Of a DNA stretch of 64,000 nt, positions 22,287 to 31,435 are shown one piece after another; position 1 is the stretch's first letter; each line of letters begins with the position of its first letter. The position numbers and the translations under genes were made by a program. Below the pieces are notes generated by a model, which saw only the letters and a program-made list of their open reading frames with translations, did no database searches and was not told the origin of the DNA. Location: NCBI GenBank assembly GCA_965240325.2, contig OZ251249.1:372001-436000 (forward strand), given 5' to 3'. This DNA comes from Rebecca billardiae RCC1528. Lineage: Eukaryota; Haptophyta.

Positions 22287-22657
22287 CGCCGCTTCTGGCT
22301 GGGACCGTTGAGACTACTTCCGGGTATTGGTCCATCGGCAATCTTGTCGCTGATTTGGTAACGAGATACGGCGCGGGCAGCGCGAGATTGTATGCCTTTG
22401 ATGAATACTCACCTGTGCTGGTAATACCCACTCTCGCCAAGCAGCTCGATGACCATTGTACAATAACGTCAATCGAATCGTCAACACAGTTTCCTGTCGA
22501 CGATGCTTTGTACAGTGTTGGTTGGCGGCAGTCTCAGTTTTCTCACAGCCACGTGGCCGTGGGCACTGGGCAGTCCGCAGTGGGGCGAGGACGATGGGCG
22601 CTGGCGCGCCGCGAGGCGGCCGCTGCCCTCGTCCAGGCCTCGCAGGCGGACGGCTGA
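22287..22657 (+). pseudogene. Coding-like remnant, possibly glycoside hydrolase-like
   Basis: A frame without a good start reads TSGYWSIGNLVADLVTRYGA, then LYAFDEYSPVLVIPTLAKQL. Its base composition is gene-like but AT-richer than neighbouring genes. The order of a YG, a YxxDxxxxP block and Leu/Ile-rich flanks faintly recalls the NAGLU family (alpha-N-acetylglucosaminidase). No complete gene or splice sites are evident, so I treat it as a fragment. Confidence 0.25.
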
Positions 22658-23385
22658 ATCTGCTGAATAATGAATCGGCCACGACGGCTTCCGCCGATTC
22701 GGATTCACTCCGACCGCGGCGCCTACTCAGATATCGTCTACCACATCCGCGAGCGACGGCTTCATCAGGGCGGTGACAGTTGGCGTCAATCTCAGCCTGA
22801 GGTGTGTGCATCTCTTACTCTTAGGAGTATGAATCAGTAGTACAGGGGGGGCATAGGACATGTGTCGAGTCTAAAACGCCCGAAGCTCCGGACGCCCAAG
22901 GTGCGGCGCAGGCGGCGGCTCGGCGGGGTGCGCGCGCGTTGGCGGGCACGGCGTGGTCGGACACGGGCGCGGAGAGGGGAACGTGGAGTGCAGTTACACC
23001 CACGGGGCCGCCGGCAAGCGCGCCGGAGAGCGAGCGGGTGCACCCGCCCAAATGCCCGCCCTCCAACTGTCGCACAAAATCTCACACGCATGGCCGCTAC
23101 AGCCTTCCGCGGCCTGCACGGGCGCCGCCGTCGCCGGCTGCATTCCGCGCGCAGGTGATGAGATGACGTCGCGCCCGGACGACAGATACGCCCTCAGGGC
23201 GTGCACGACCACGCCGAGGCGCCCGGCGGCGACGACTCGGCGTCTACGGCCCTCCAGGTGCCGCACAATGCCTGGCACGGCTCAGTCGTTGACGGATGGC
23301 GGCCATGCTGATCAAGACTCAAGAGACGACGGGTGACGGGTCTCGATACTCTCCTGCGAATCCGCTGCAGATTTCTGCATGCAGC
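22658..23385. other. Intergenic; one diverged dispersed repeat
   Basis: No gene is supported. A segment at about 22752-22811 (GACGGCTTCATCAGGGCGGT, then GACAGTTGGCG) recurs diverged at about 26712-26771. The rest is GC-rich with short overlapping open frames. Confidence 0.4.
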
Positions 23386-24735
23386 ATGGCGCCCCTGCTC
23401 GCTGCGCGCGCAGCCGCTGGCTGCTTGGTGTGGGCAGCGGCGCTGCTGCGCACGGCGGACACGGCGTCGCCCCCGCTCGACCATGCCACGCCCACTGCGA
23501 CGAGTGCGCAGCACATGGGAGTGCGCGCCGCGCGATGCGCCGAGCATGCCCCGATCGAGCCGCTGTTGTGCGGCGCCGTCGCCTTCCGGCACCTCCCCAA
23601 GACGGGGGGCTCGACGATGCGCAGGGGCTTCTCGGGGATGGCCGCGTGCGGGAATGCATCGTGGACCTATGTGCGCGGCATGCGGGGCGCCACCATCACG
23701 CAAACGATCTCCCGTAGCGCCGCGCCCCGGCGCAAAGCGAACAAGAGCGTCACGCGGAGCACCTGGCGGAGCATTGCGTGGCCGGTGCAGGTGAGCGCGC
23801 GCCTCAAGGAGCTGCGTCTCGATCGGATCGCGCCGTCCAACTGCACGGCGGGGGGCGGCGGCACGGGCCTGATCCCGCGCATGGTCGTCGAGAGCCACGA
23901 CGAATTCGGCGCGTGGACCACCTACCTGCGCGCGCTGCCGGCCGCGCGCGCCGCGTGGCCACGCTGCCGCTTTGTGACGGTGTCGATCGTGCGCGAGCCG
24001 CTCGCCCACGCGGTCTCGGAGTGGGCGTACTTCCAAGGCGCCCGTCGGAAATTCCCTCGCTTCGCGGACTTCCTCGCGCACATCAGCGCCGAGGGCAGGC
24101 GCAGGCGCACGCAGGCGATGTACCTCTTCCCCGAGCTGCTGGGCGGCACGCTGGGCGCGGTCCGGGCGCGGGTGGAGGCGGAGCTGTCGACCGGCACGCT
24201 GCTCCTCGGCGTCTTCGAGCAGTTCGCGCCGTCGGTGCTCGCGCTCGCGCACGAGCTCGGCGTGCCGTGGGCGTGGCCGGTGCTCGAGCGGAGCCCGGCG
24301 AACGCCGGAGCGCAGACCGCCGAGCACAAGCAGCGCGCATATGCCGAGCTCCGCGCCAACTCCACGCTCCGCGCCGCCGCTGACGCGCTGCTTGGGGTGG
24401 ACCGCTGGCTGCACACGCGCGCGCGCGCGGCCCTCGAGACGATGCTCGCGCGGCGCGTGCGCGTCGGCGTGCGTGGCGCGCGGCGCCCCGCCGCGGCGCG
24501 CTGTCAGTCCGGCTGGGCCGGCCGCACGGTGCGACAGATCGCCGCCGAGCTGAGCGGCGTGCTCGACGGTGTCAAGCGGCGGCGGCGTCTGGGGGCGGAG
24601 CTGCGGCAGAGGCATTCCGCAGTCGAGTACGTGCGCGCGCACCACGCCGACATGTGCGAGGGGCAGGATCCGCCTGCATGCGCGGCGGTCGCCCCCAACG
24701 TGGAGCAGCTTCCTTCAGGCGTGCGATGGCCTTAG
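23386..24735 (+). CDS. Golgi-type membrane sulfotransferase
   Basis: Intronless, 449 residues. The N terminus (MAPLLAARAAAGCLVWAAAL) is a signal anchor, giving type II topology. HLPKTGGST (residues 69-77) is the 5'-phosphosulfate-binding loop, and VTVSIVREPLAHAVSEW contains the 3'-phosphate-binding Arg and Ser. Together these bind PAPS and define the carbohydrate sulfotransferase fold (heparan/uronyl 2-O type, Sulfotransfer_2). It would transfer sulfate from PAPS to a glycan in the Golgi lumen; the acceptor cannot be read from the sequence. The ATG at 23386 was preferred because it places the anchor at the N terminus; another in-frame ATG lies at 23296. The C-terminal 100 residues are basic and of unclear role. 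It is followed after about 200 bp by another Golgi-type gene. Confidence 0.8.
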   Translation: MAPLLAARAAAGCLVWAAALLRTADTASPPLDHATPTATSAQHMGVRAARCAEHAPIEPLLCGAVAFRHLPKTGGSTMRRGFSGMAACGNASWTYVRGMRGATITQTISRSAAPRRKANKSVTRSTWRSIAWPVQVSARLKELRLDRIAPSNCTAGGGGTGLIPRMVVESHDEFGAWTTYLRALPAARAAWPRCRFVTVSIVREPLAHAVSEWAYFQGARRKFPRFADFLAHISAEGRRRRTQAMYLFPELLGGTLGAVRARVEAELSTGTLLLGVFEQFAPSVLALAHELGVPWAWPVLERSPANAGAQTAEHKQRAYAELRANSTLRAAADALLGVDRWLHTRARAALETMLARRVRVGVRGARRPAAARCQSGWAGRTVRQIAAELSGVLDGVKRRRRLGAELRQRHSAVEYVRAHHADMCEGQDPPACAAVAPNVEQLPSGVRWP

Positions 24736-24946
24736 CCCGCCGTGCGCCGTCTGCTGATGGCCTTAGCCCGTCTGCTCTCAATCACGCACACGCGCTCGTA
24801 CGGCGACGCCGACCGGCGAGTGCAACGCCCCCCTGTCCCGGACGTTGCACTCGCGCCTTGGACGCGATGGGACGGCCATTCACGCCCGCCATGGCTTCCC
24901 TTCCGTAGTGGGAAACTTCATCTGGCCCCCCCTGTAGTGGTTCAGC

Positions 24947-26578
24947 ATGGCGGCCCGAGCGCGTGTCGCCGCGGGCCTCATCCTGTGGCTGTCGGCGGCC
25001 GCGAGGGCGTCGGCACCCGGGCCCGACGGCCAGCCCACCGCCCCGCCCGAGTCCGAGTGCCGTGCGGCGCGCGCCGCCTTCGAGCGGCCGGCGGTGCGCG
25101 CGGACATGGACGCGCTCGTGCGCGCGGTCGAGCGCGACCAGAGCACGAAGACGTGGGACTGCGACTACGTCGTGCACAACCACACGCTGTACCGCCGCGG
25201 CTCGTGCGCGACGAGCTACGGCACGCGGTACTCCGAGATGCACCTGCACACCGCCAACCTGCTCGCCATGCTCTGGTACTCCAAGCCGGGCACGGTGCCC
25301 GACGCCATTTTCCGCGTCAAGTACAAGGCGTGCAACCCCGTCAAGGAGCGGCACAAGGACCTGAGCTGGTGCGCGGTGCCGAGCGGCGCGGCGCAGCCGA
25401 AGGCGCAGCGGCACGGCCGCGCCGTCGACCGGCTCGCGCCGCTGCCCGACGCCGTCGCCGTCCCCGCGTACCACGAGGCGCCGTGCACGCTAGACATCAA
25501 CCGGCTCTACTCGTTCACGCTGCTCTCCGCGCTGCTCAAGCCGGCGGGCGCGGCGGGGACGGCGGGCGGCCCCGCGCTGCTCACGCCGGCGGGCGCGGCA
25601 GGGACGGCGGGCGGCCCCGCGCTGCTCAAACCGGCGGGCACGGTGGGCGGCGGCGGCGGCGGCGGCGGCGGCGCGAGCGGCGGCGGCGCGCCGGGCGGGG
25701 CGCACGCCGATGGGCCGAGCGAGGAGCTTGCGCGTGTGCGCCCGCCGCCGCCCTGGTCCTCGCGCAAGGGCGCGCTCGTGTGGCGCGGCGCCTCCACCGG
25801 CCGCCGGGTCAGCTACGCGTCCGCGAGCGAGGAGTACCCCCGCATGAACGCGCGGCTGCGGATCGCGCTGCTCTCGGCGCGCCACCCGGCGGAGGTCGAC
25901 GCTGCGCTCGTGCTCACCAAGCGCAACATGCCGAGCGCAGAGGTGCGCGACGCGCTGATCGCCGCGTCCGGCGGCCGGATCGGCGTGCCGCTCGTCGATC
26001 CGAACGACAAGGCGAACAAGACCAGCGCGCACTTCCTCTCCGACCGCGGTCAGGCCGGCTTCAAGTACATCATCGACCTCGACGGCGACGGCTGCTCCGG
26101 GCGCTTCTCCAAGATGTTCACCTATGGCTCGGTGGTGCTCAAGACGTGGACCCACGGCGTGCCCTACCTCAACGACGTGCTTCAGCCGTGGGAGCACTTC
26201 GTGCCGATCAAGCAGGACCTGTCCGACCTGCTCGACGCCGTGCGCTGGCTGCAGCGGAACGACGACGCGGCGCGCGAGATCGCGCGGCGCGGCGCAGCGC
26301 TGGTGCTGCGTGAGGCGTCGCCGCGGTGCGTCGCCCAGTCCTGGCGCGAGCTCGCCGCGCAGTACGCCAGCCGCGCCACCCGGCCCGTCCGGCTGCTGCG
26401 CGGCGACAAGCGCGTGCCGACGCCGCCGCCCGGCCGCGGCACGCCCGCCGCGCCGCTGCTGTTCCGCGCCGACTTTCACGACCAGAAGCGGCGCTCGGTG
26501 CACGTCATCTGCCACGCGCCCACAGCCGCCGCGTGGGCGGAGGCGACGGGCGGTGTCCACGCCGCGATCGCTGGCTGA
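24947..26578 (+). CDS. GT90 (CAP10/KDELC-like) glycosyltransferase
   Basis: Intronless, 543 residues, with a signal peptide (ARVAAGLILWLSAAARASA). The catalytic region fits glycosyltransferase family 90: ALVWRGASTGRR, then YIIDLDGDGCSGRFSKMFTY, GSVVLKTWTH, LQPWEHFVPIKQDLSDL, VRWLQRNDDAAREIA. These correspond to the WRG, DGxGxSxR, LxPWxHYVPV and ND-x-x-A-x-x-IA blocks of POGLUT/CAP10 enzymes. It likely transfers glucose or xylose to a protein or polysaccharide in the ER/Golgi. An insertion before the catalytic half holds three imperfect copies of LLKPAGAAGTAGGPA and a poly-Gly tract, apparently a coding minisatellite. Catalytic blocks look intact. Confidence 0.85.
   Translation: MAARARVAAGLILWLSAAARASAPGPDGQPTAPPESECRAARAAFERPAVRADMDALVRAVERDQSTKTWDCDYVVHNHTLYRRGSCATSYGTRYSEMHLHTANLLAMLWYSKPGTVPDAIFRVKYKACNPVKERHKDLSWCAVPSGAAQPKAQRHGRAVDRLAPLPDAVAVPAYHEAPCTLDINRLYSFTLLSALLKPAGAAGTAGGPALLTPAGAAGTAGGPALLKPAGTVGGGGGGGGGASGGGAPGGAHADGPSEELARVRPPPPWSSRKGALVWRGASTGRRVSYASASEEYPRMNARLRIALLSARHPAEVDAALVLTKRNMPSAEVRDALIAASGGRIGVPLVDPNDKANKTSAHFLSDRGQAGFKYIIDLDGDGCSGRFSKMFTYGSVVLKTWTHGVPYLNDVLQPWEHFVPIKQDLSDLLDAVRWLQRNDDAAREIARRGAALVLREASPRCVAQSWRELAAQYASRATRPVRLLRGDKRVPTPPPGRGTPAAPLLFRADFHDQKRRSVHVICHAPTAAAWAEATGGVHAAIAG
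25536..25650 (+). repeat. 45-bp coding minisatellite in the GT90 gene
   Basis: Two full units and a partial one (15 codons each: ALLKPAGAAGTAGGP and variants) lie in frame in the linker before the catalytic region. Length changes here would not shift the frame. Confidence 0.7.
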
Positions 26579-26910
26579 TCGATGACGATTCCTGCCGCCG
26601 ATGAACGCCGGCGTCATCGAGCCATCCCTCTCTGACTGACGCCGATGAGAGTGACGAGGCTGAAGTGACGCCGGACGGCTGAACGAATCAATTCCGACGG
26701 CACTACCATCAGCGACGGCTTCATGGGCGGTGACAGTTGGCGGGCGGTAATCTCGCCTGGGCTGTGCGCGTCTCAGATCCGTATTCTTAAATAAATACAG
26801 TTATTTATTTGTTTTAACGTGCGTAAGGCTCACGGTGGCAGGTTGCCGCGCCATCCTTCATCGCACGCAGCTAGTAGTAAATTGCGCTGGTAAATTGCGC
26901 TGTACTTTCA
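26579..26910. other. Intergenic; diverged copy of the dispersed repeat
   Basis: No gene is seen. About 26712-26771 matches 22752-22811 with substitutions and small gaps (GCGACGGCTTCAT, then GCGGTGACAGTTGGCG). An AT-rich patch (TTCTTAAATAAATACAG, near 26784) may include a polyadenylation signal for the GT90 gene. Confidence 0.4.
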
Positions 26911-28231
26911 GGCCCTTTCTCTCGAACGCCAGGCAATCCTGAAACCAAAACTGAAACCAAAAAGTGGGTTTCGGCTTGTATCTCCACATGTGCCGAAACG
27001 GAGATTTTCTGCGCCGGAAAACGAAGGGAAAAACGAGCCGGGCTTGGGAGGGCTTCAGTTTTCGCTTCGTTTCCCGAATCCAAAAAATCTCCTGCCCAAG
27101 ATCGACCGTTCGACCTGCCACCTCGCCGCCCGCGGCGCCGGGGCGCTCTCGCCGTGCGCTCCGGCGGTTGTCGGGTCGGACTGCGGTGGCGGCGCGGGGC
27201 TCGAGCCGTTGCAGAGTCGCTTTGCACTCCTCTCTGTGTTGCTCGCCTTCCTCCTCCTCGCCTTCTCCGCGCCTTGACGCAGCGCGCGCGCACGCGCCGC
27301 CGTGCAGCGGTGCACGCACGGCAGCGCAAGGGATTGCGCGCCGCGCGTGGCACGCGACGGGTCCGACTCGGGGCTGGAGCCACAGCGGGGCACGCAAACG
27401 CACGCTACGTCGTCTCGAGCCTGTGGGCCTGAACACCAGCGCGCGCTATGCTGATGCACATTCCAAACTGTTCCGTGATCTGGCAGCATCACTCACCGGT
27501 GTGGCGTGCGCGAGAAGCTTGAACAACGAAACTTGAGTGCGCAGACGCGATCGATGCGGAGGCTGTCATGTTTGTGAGGGCGTCTCTAGTGGTGCCCATA
27601 AAGTAGTTGCTGGGCAGCGCCGTGTACGTGGCTGGCATCGTGTCTTGCCCACATAATCATCCCGACGCATGGCGGGGTCTGGTCAGGCCGCGCCTGCGGT
27701 GACAAAAAGACCTGTGAGCCTTTAGCGCATGGCAAGCAGACCGACACGCACGCTCGAGGCGGCGTAGCGTGCGTTTGCGATGGCTTTGCGTGCCCCCGCA
27801 GTGGCTCCAGCCCCGAGTCGGACCCGTCGCGCGCCACGCGCGCGGCGCGCAATCCCTTGCGGTGCCACGCGTGCACGGCGGCGCGTGCGCGCGCGCTGCG
27901 TCAAGGCGCGGAGAAGGCGAGGACGAGGAAGGCGCGCAACACAGAGAGGGGTGCACAGCGACTCTGCCATGCCTGGAGCCCCGCGCCGCCACCGCACTCC
28001 GACCCTCGGAGGGCACGCGCAGTTGGCGGCATTCGGCCGCACCCGTGACCCAGCACTCGGGCAGCAGTATGATGCAAGCCTGCGGAAGTTGCTGATTGGT
28101 TGCTCGGACAATCTCGGCTTTTGTGATTTCCAGCTTGCGCAGGCGTCGAGAGAAAGGCCGCAGAGTCCCCAAAACCACTTTTGGTTTCAGGTTTTGGTTT
28201 CAGGATTGCCTGGCGTTCGAGAGAAAGGGCC
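26911..28231. mobile_element. Fold-back element with arms of about 500 bp
   Basis: The left arm is about 26911-27420 and the right arm about 27752-28231, inverted, with a spacer of about 330 bp. The outer ends match well (GGCCCTTTCTCTCGAACGCC, then AGGCAATCCTGAAACCAAAA), as do the inner parts around GAGTCGGACC and GCGGTGGCGGCGCGGGGCTC. The arms diverge in between, with an insertion or replacement near 26970-27100 and 28065-28170. No protein is supported. The right arm ends 66 bp before the next gene's start and so forms part of its upstream region. Confidence 0.75.
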
Positions 28232-28297
28232 TCATTGTATTCTGGCTTTTGGGGGGAACAAAGTAGCGCTCTGGAGCAAGAGTGCCTGCTAATAACG

Positions 28298-29389
28298 ATG
28301 GCGGGTCAGCGCTCGCCGCCGCTCGCCACCGTCGTGCTGCTGGTGGCGAGCAGCAGCATCAGCTCGCTTGCCAGCTCGCAGCTGGACACGGGCGCGCTCG
28401 CGGTGGCGTGCAGTCGACTCTGGCGCCGCAAGGAGGACGAATGGGTGCAGCGCGTGCGCGCGCGCCAGGCGCTCTTCCGCAACAGCTCGCGCCGCAAGTG
28501 GGTCTTGGATCCGGAGCTCGACCCGCGTCCGAACGCGACGGTGCTCTGGGGGCTGGTGGCGGCGCGCGACCGCCCGGGCGCGCGCGCGTCCGCGCGCGCG
28601 ATGCGCAGCCTGTTCGACGCGTTCGAGCCCGACTGGGCCTGTGACAGCGAGGAGCGCGTCGGCGGGCGCGCAGCGCCGTTCAGGCGGTACGAGGCCTTCG
28701 GCGACGGGCCCAAGTTCATGTGCGGCCTGGAGGTGCTGCGCGCGGCGGAGCGGTGCCTCACGTACAGCGTCGGCTCGAAGAACCAGTACCAGTTCGAGCG
28801 CGCCGTCAAGCTGCTCACCGGCTGCGAGATCCACACCTTCGACCCGACCCTCCGCACCGGCTTTGGCGGCGGCGCGTATGCCGCCTTCCATCCTGTCGCG
28901 CTGGGCAGGCCGCAGCCGCGGGCGGCGCGGGCGTGGATGCGGTCGGCGCGCTCGCTGCCCGGGCTGATGCGCGAGCTTGGGCACGAGGGCCGGCGGCTCG
29001 ACGTGCTCAAGGTCGACTGCGAGGGCTGCGAGTACTCGGGCGTCTTCGAGGAGCTCTTCGGCGAGATGCAATCTGGCAAGCTGGACGTGGGCCAGATCTT
29101 ACTCGAGATGCACGTCAAGACGGCGGGCGACAGCTCGCCGCCCAGGCTGACGTTCGACGGGCTCGTCGGCTGGTTCGACGCGGCGGCCGCCGCGGGGTTC
29201 CGCATGTTCCACAAGGAGCGCAACGGCTGGGGCTGCTCGGGCTGGAAGTGCGTCGAGTTTGCCTTCATCAGCCGGCGCGCCGCGTGCGAGGCGTTCGTCA
29301 GCACGCACTGCCCGGACGCGGGGCTGTTGCCGGCAGCCGTCTGCGGCCCCGCCCCGAGCGACGTGCGCGGGCCGATCACGTACGCGTAG
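28298..29389 (+). CDS. METTL24/FkbM-like methyltransferase domain protein
   Basis: Intronless, 363 residues, with a short hydrophobic N terminus (LATVVLLVASSSISSLASS) that suggests secretory entry. The core YSVGSKNQYQFERAV, TGCEIHTFDPTL, LDVLKVDCEGCEYSGVFEEL matches the SAM-binding region of METTL24/FkbM-like proteins: a G-x-x-x-x-x-FE loop, an acidic FDPT strand and a KxDxEGxE block. It probably methylates a sugar hydroxyl or similar group in the secretory pathway, but the acceptor is unknown. The C-terminal part (NGWGCSGWKCVEFAF) contains a Cys pair. It sits in the same run of plus-strand Golgi-type genes as the sulfotransferase and GT90. The start is the first ATG giving a signal-like N terminus. 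Confidence 0.75.
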   Translation: MAGQRSPPLATVVLLVASSSISSLASSQLDTGALAVACSRLWRRKEDEWVQRVRARQALFRNSSRRKWVLDPELDPRPNATVLWGLVAARDRPGARASARAMRSLFDAFEPDWACDSEERVGGRAAPFRRYEAFGDGPKFMCGLEVLRAAERCLTYSVGSKNQYQFERAVKLLTGCEIHTFDPTLRTGFGGGAYAAFHPVALGRPQPRAARAWMRSARSLPGLMRELGHEGRRLDVLKVDCEGCEYSGVFEELFGEMQSGKLDVGQILLEMHVKTAGDSSPPRLTFDGLVGWFDAAAAAGFRMFHKERNGWGCSGWKCVEFAFISRRAACEAFVSTHCPDAGLLPAAVCGPAPSDVRGPITYA

Positions 29390-29562
29390 CGACTGGCGCT
29401 TGGCAGTTGGCTGCCATCCCCGCGTCGAGTGCCGTCCCGGCACGACGATATATAATAACCGTGCTGACTGACGATGGTGTCCGGGTGCGGTCTGGCGGAC
29501 TCTGCCACATGGCGGAGACGGTCGGAGACCGGCATGCGCGGGCGGGCACTAGCTAGCGCTAT

Positions 29563-29583
29563 ATACTATATATATATATAACA

Positions 29584-29616
<33 letters not shown>
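29563..29616. repeat. TA microsatellite
   Basis: An alternating TA/TATATACA tract lies between the methyltransferase gene and a small open frame. It marks one of the few AT-rich stretches in this part of the window. Confidence 0.8.
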
Positions 29617-29625
29617 ATCGTCAAG

Positions 29626-29934
29626 ATGGGGCGGGACACGTGGCGCGCGCGCCTCAGCGCGCCCTCGCGCCCCGCCGCCGAGCGCGCGCTGCTCGGCACC
29701 ATGCGGCGCGAGCTGGGCATGCGCTGCCTGCGTGGCCAGGCCAAGATGCTCATCGCCCGCGCGCGCATGGCGCACGTGTGCCCGGGGGCACGCGCCCGCG
29801 GGGGCGCTGCATACGACGACTACTTCGAGACGACGGCTGACGACGCGTGCCCGGCGTGGCACCGCGACCACCGCGGTGGCGCGCGCGCGTCGACGCCAGA
29901 CGGTGCGTCGAGCTTCCGCTCGGCGATGGAGTGA
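29626..29934 (+). CDS. Small hypothetical protein
   Basis: A 102-residue open frame starts at an ATG just after the TA microsatellite (GTCAAGATGGGG). The sequence is basic and Arg-rich in the first half (RRELGMRCLRGQAKMLIARA), then more acidic (AAYDDYFETTADDACPAW). No domain is recognised. It could equally be the 3' part of a longer gene or a chance frame. Confidence 0.3.
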   Translation: MGRDTWRARLSAPSRPAAERALLGTMRRELGMRCLRGQAKMLIARARMAHVCPGARARGGAAYDDYFETTADDACPAWHRDHRGGARASTPDGASSFRSAME

Positions 29935-29937
29935 TGG

Positions 29938-30337
29938 GCGACTACGAGGGGGGGGGGACGACGGCGAGGAGCGCTGATCCTGGTGTTTGTCTCTGCTGCT
30001 CGATCTGCTGCTACAGCTTGCTGACTTTGACGCCTGCCCGTTGCATACCACGTCGTCGTTAATATAATATATATATAATCGTCGTCATCTGAATCATCGT
30101 CGATCTTCTAAATACTAGTTCCGATCTATCGGCGTCGTCGGCCGGGATACGACTGGCGCGGCGGCGCGGTTCCGATTAGTCCCGTGTGTCATCACCTAGT
30201 ACAGCAATAGTGCGCTGTCATCACTCTGAATCACGCGCATCAGCGTACTACTGTCCTGGCTGATGATGCCGTGACAATGAATCAAAGTGCTGTGACTCTC
30301 GGGCGGTGCCGGCGGGGCCGCAGGGGAGCGTGCCCGG
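29938..30337. other. Intergenic, 3' side of the kelch gene
   Basis: Composition is balanced to AT-rich, with a short TA run near 30062-30078. No gene is seen. It probably holds the 3' untranslated region of the kelch gene. Confidence 0.4.
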
Positions 30338-31435
30338 CTACTCGGAGACCACGAGGATCTGGCCCTCGGGGTAGGTGTGCATATCTGACGGGCGCCAGCC
30401 ACCGTGCAGCAGCAGGCGGCGCGGCTCGTCACCACGGCTGCGCAGCGGCGTGAGCGTCGCGGCCACGCGCGGCCCCGGTGCCTCGGCTGATGTCTGCACG
30501 GCCGAGTCGTCACTCAGCTCGTCCGGGCAGAGGCGCGTCCAGTGCGCCTCGCCGCCGCCGCCCAGCTTGAGCGCCCACGCCTCCGCGCGCGCAACGAGCC
30601 CCTTGCCCCCCTCGTACTCGCCGCGCATCTCCGCGCCGCCGAAGAGCACCAGTGAGCGGCCGTCGACCGCCGCCGCGCAAGCAGAGCCGAGCGCCGGGGG
30701 GCGCGCGCCGCCGGCGCGCACGTGGAGCTTGCTCCAGCGCCAGACCTTGCCGTCGCACTCGAGGGCCCACGCGTCGTTGGCGAACCCCGTCGACGTGTCC
30801 TTGTCGCCCCCGCCGTACACCACGAGCGTCGGCCCGTCGAGCACGGCGGCCGCGTGCATGCCGACGCGCTCCGGGCCAGCCCCCTCTGTGCGCTGCTTGC
30901 GCAGCTCGCCGCGCTTCGAGTCGTACACGAGGACGTGGTCGTCGCAGCGGTAGGAGTGGAGGACGGCGGTGGTCTTGTCGAGCGCGCACGTCACGTGCCG
31001 GGAGACTGGGCCGCCAGGCAGGCTGCCCACGCGCCGCCACGCCGGCTTGCCGCCGGCCACGCTGAGCGCCCACGCGTCGTCGAGAAACGTGCCGCCCGAG
31101 CCCTTGGCCCCTGGATCCCAGCCGCCGCACACGAGGAGCTCGCCACCGACGGCGACGGCGGTGGTGTACATCCGCTCGCGCGGCCGCGTGCCGTCCTCCT
31201 CCGACCCCTTGCCCTGCAGCTCCTCCCAGCCCGCGCCCTCTGTGAAACGCCAGAGGGCGTTCGTCACGGCGCGCGCCGGGTCCAGGCCGCCAAAGACGTA
31301 CACAGCGTCGCCGATGCGTGCAGCGCCGGCGCCAGAGACGGGCGGGCCTTTCGTGAGCTTCGAGGAGGGAGCGAGCCAGCGCGCGCTCGGCGGCACGAAA
31401 GCGGTGGCGCACACGACGAGCGCGGCCGGCGTCAT
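30338..31435 (-). CDS. Kelch-repeat beta-propeller protein, possibly plastid-targeted
   Basis: Intronless, 365 residues from ATG at 31435. Successive blades show the kelch signature of hydrophobics, a Gly pair and spaced Tyr/Trp: DAVYVFGGLDPARAVTNALW, GELLVCGGWDPGAKGSGGTF, PTLVVYGGGDKDTSTGFANDAW, RSLVLFGGAEMRG, RLLLHGGWRP. Five to six blades make a propeller that would bind a partner protein. The N terminus MTPAALVVCATAFVPPSARW has a short hydrophobic stretch ending A-T-A-F-V-P. This resembles the signal-plus-transit junction with Phe at +1 (ASAFAP type) used for secondary plastids. The hydrophobic part is short, so targeting is tentative. Confidence 0.8.
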   Translation of the reverse strand: MTPAALVVCATAFVPPSARWLAPSSKLTKGPPVSGAGAARIGDAVYVFGGLDPARAVTNALWRFTEGAGWEELQGKGSEEDGTRPRERMYTTAVAVGGELLVCGGWDPGAKGSGGTFLDDAWALSVAGGKPAWRRVGSLPGGPVSRHVTCALDKTTAVLHSYRCDDHVLVYDSKRGELRKQRTEGAGPERVGMHAAAVLDGPTLVVYGGGDKDTSTGFANDAWALECDGKVWRWSKLHVRAGGARPPALGSACAAAVDGRSLVLFGGAEMRGEYEGGKGLVARAEAWALKLGGGGEAHWTRLCPDELSDDSAVQTSAEAPGPRVAATLTPLRSRGDEPRRLLLHGGWRPSDMHTYPEGQILVVSE

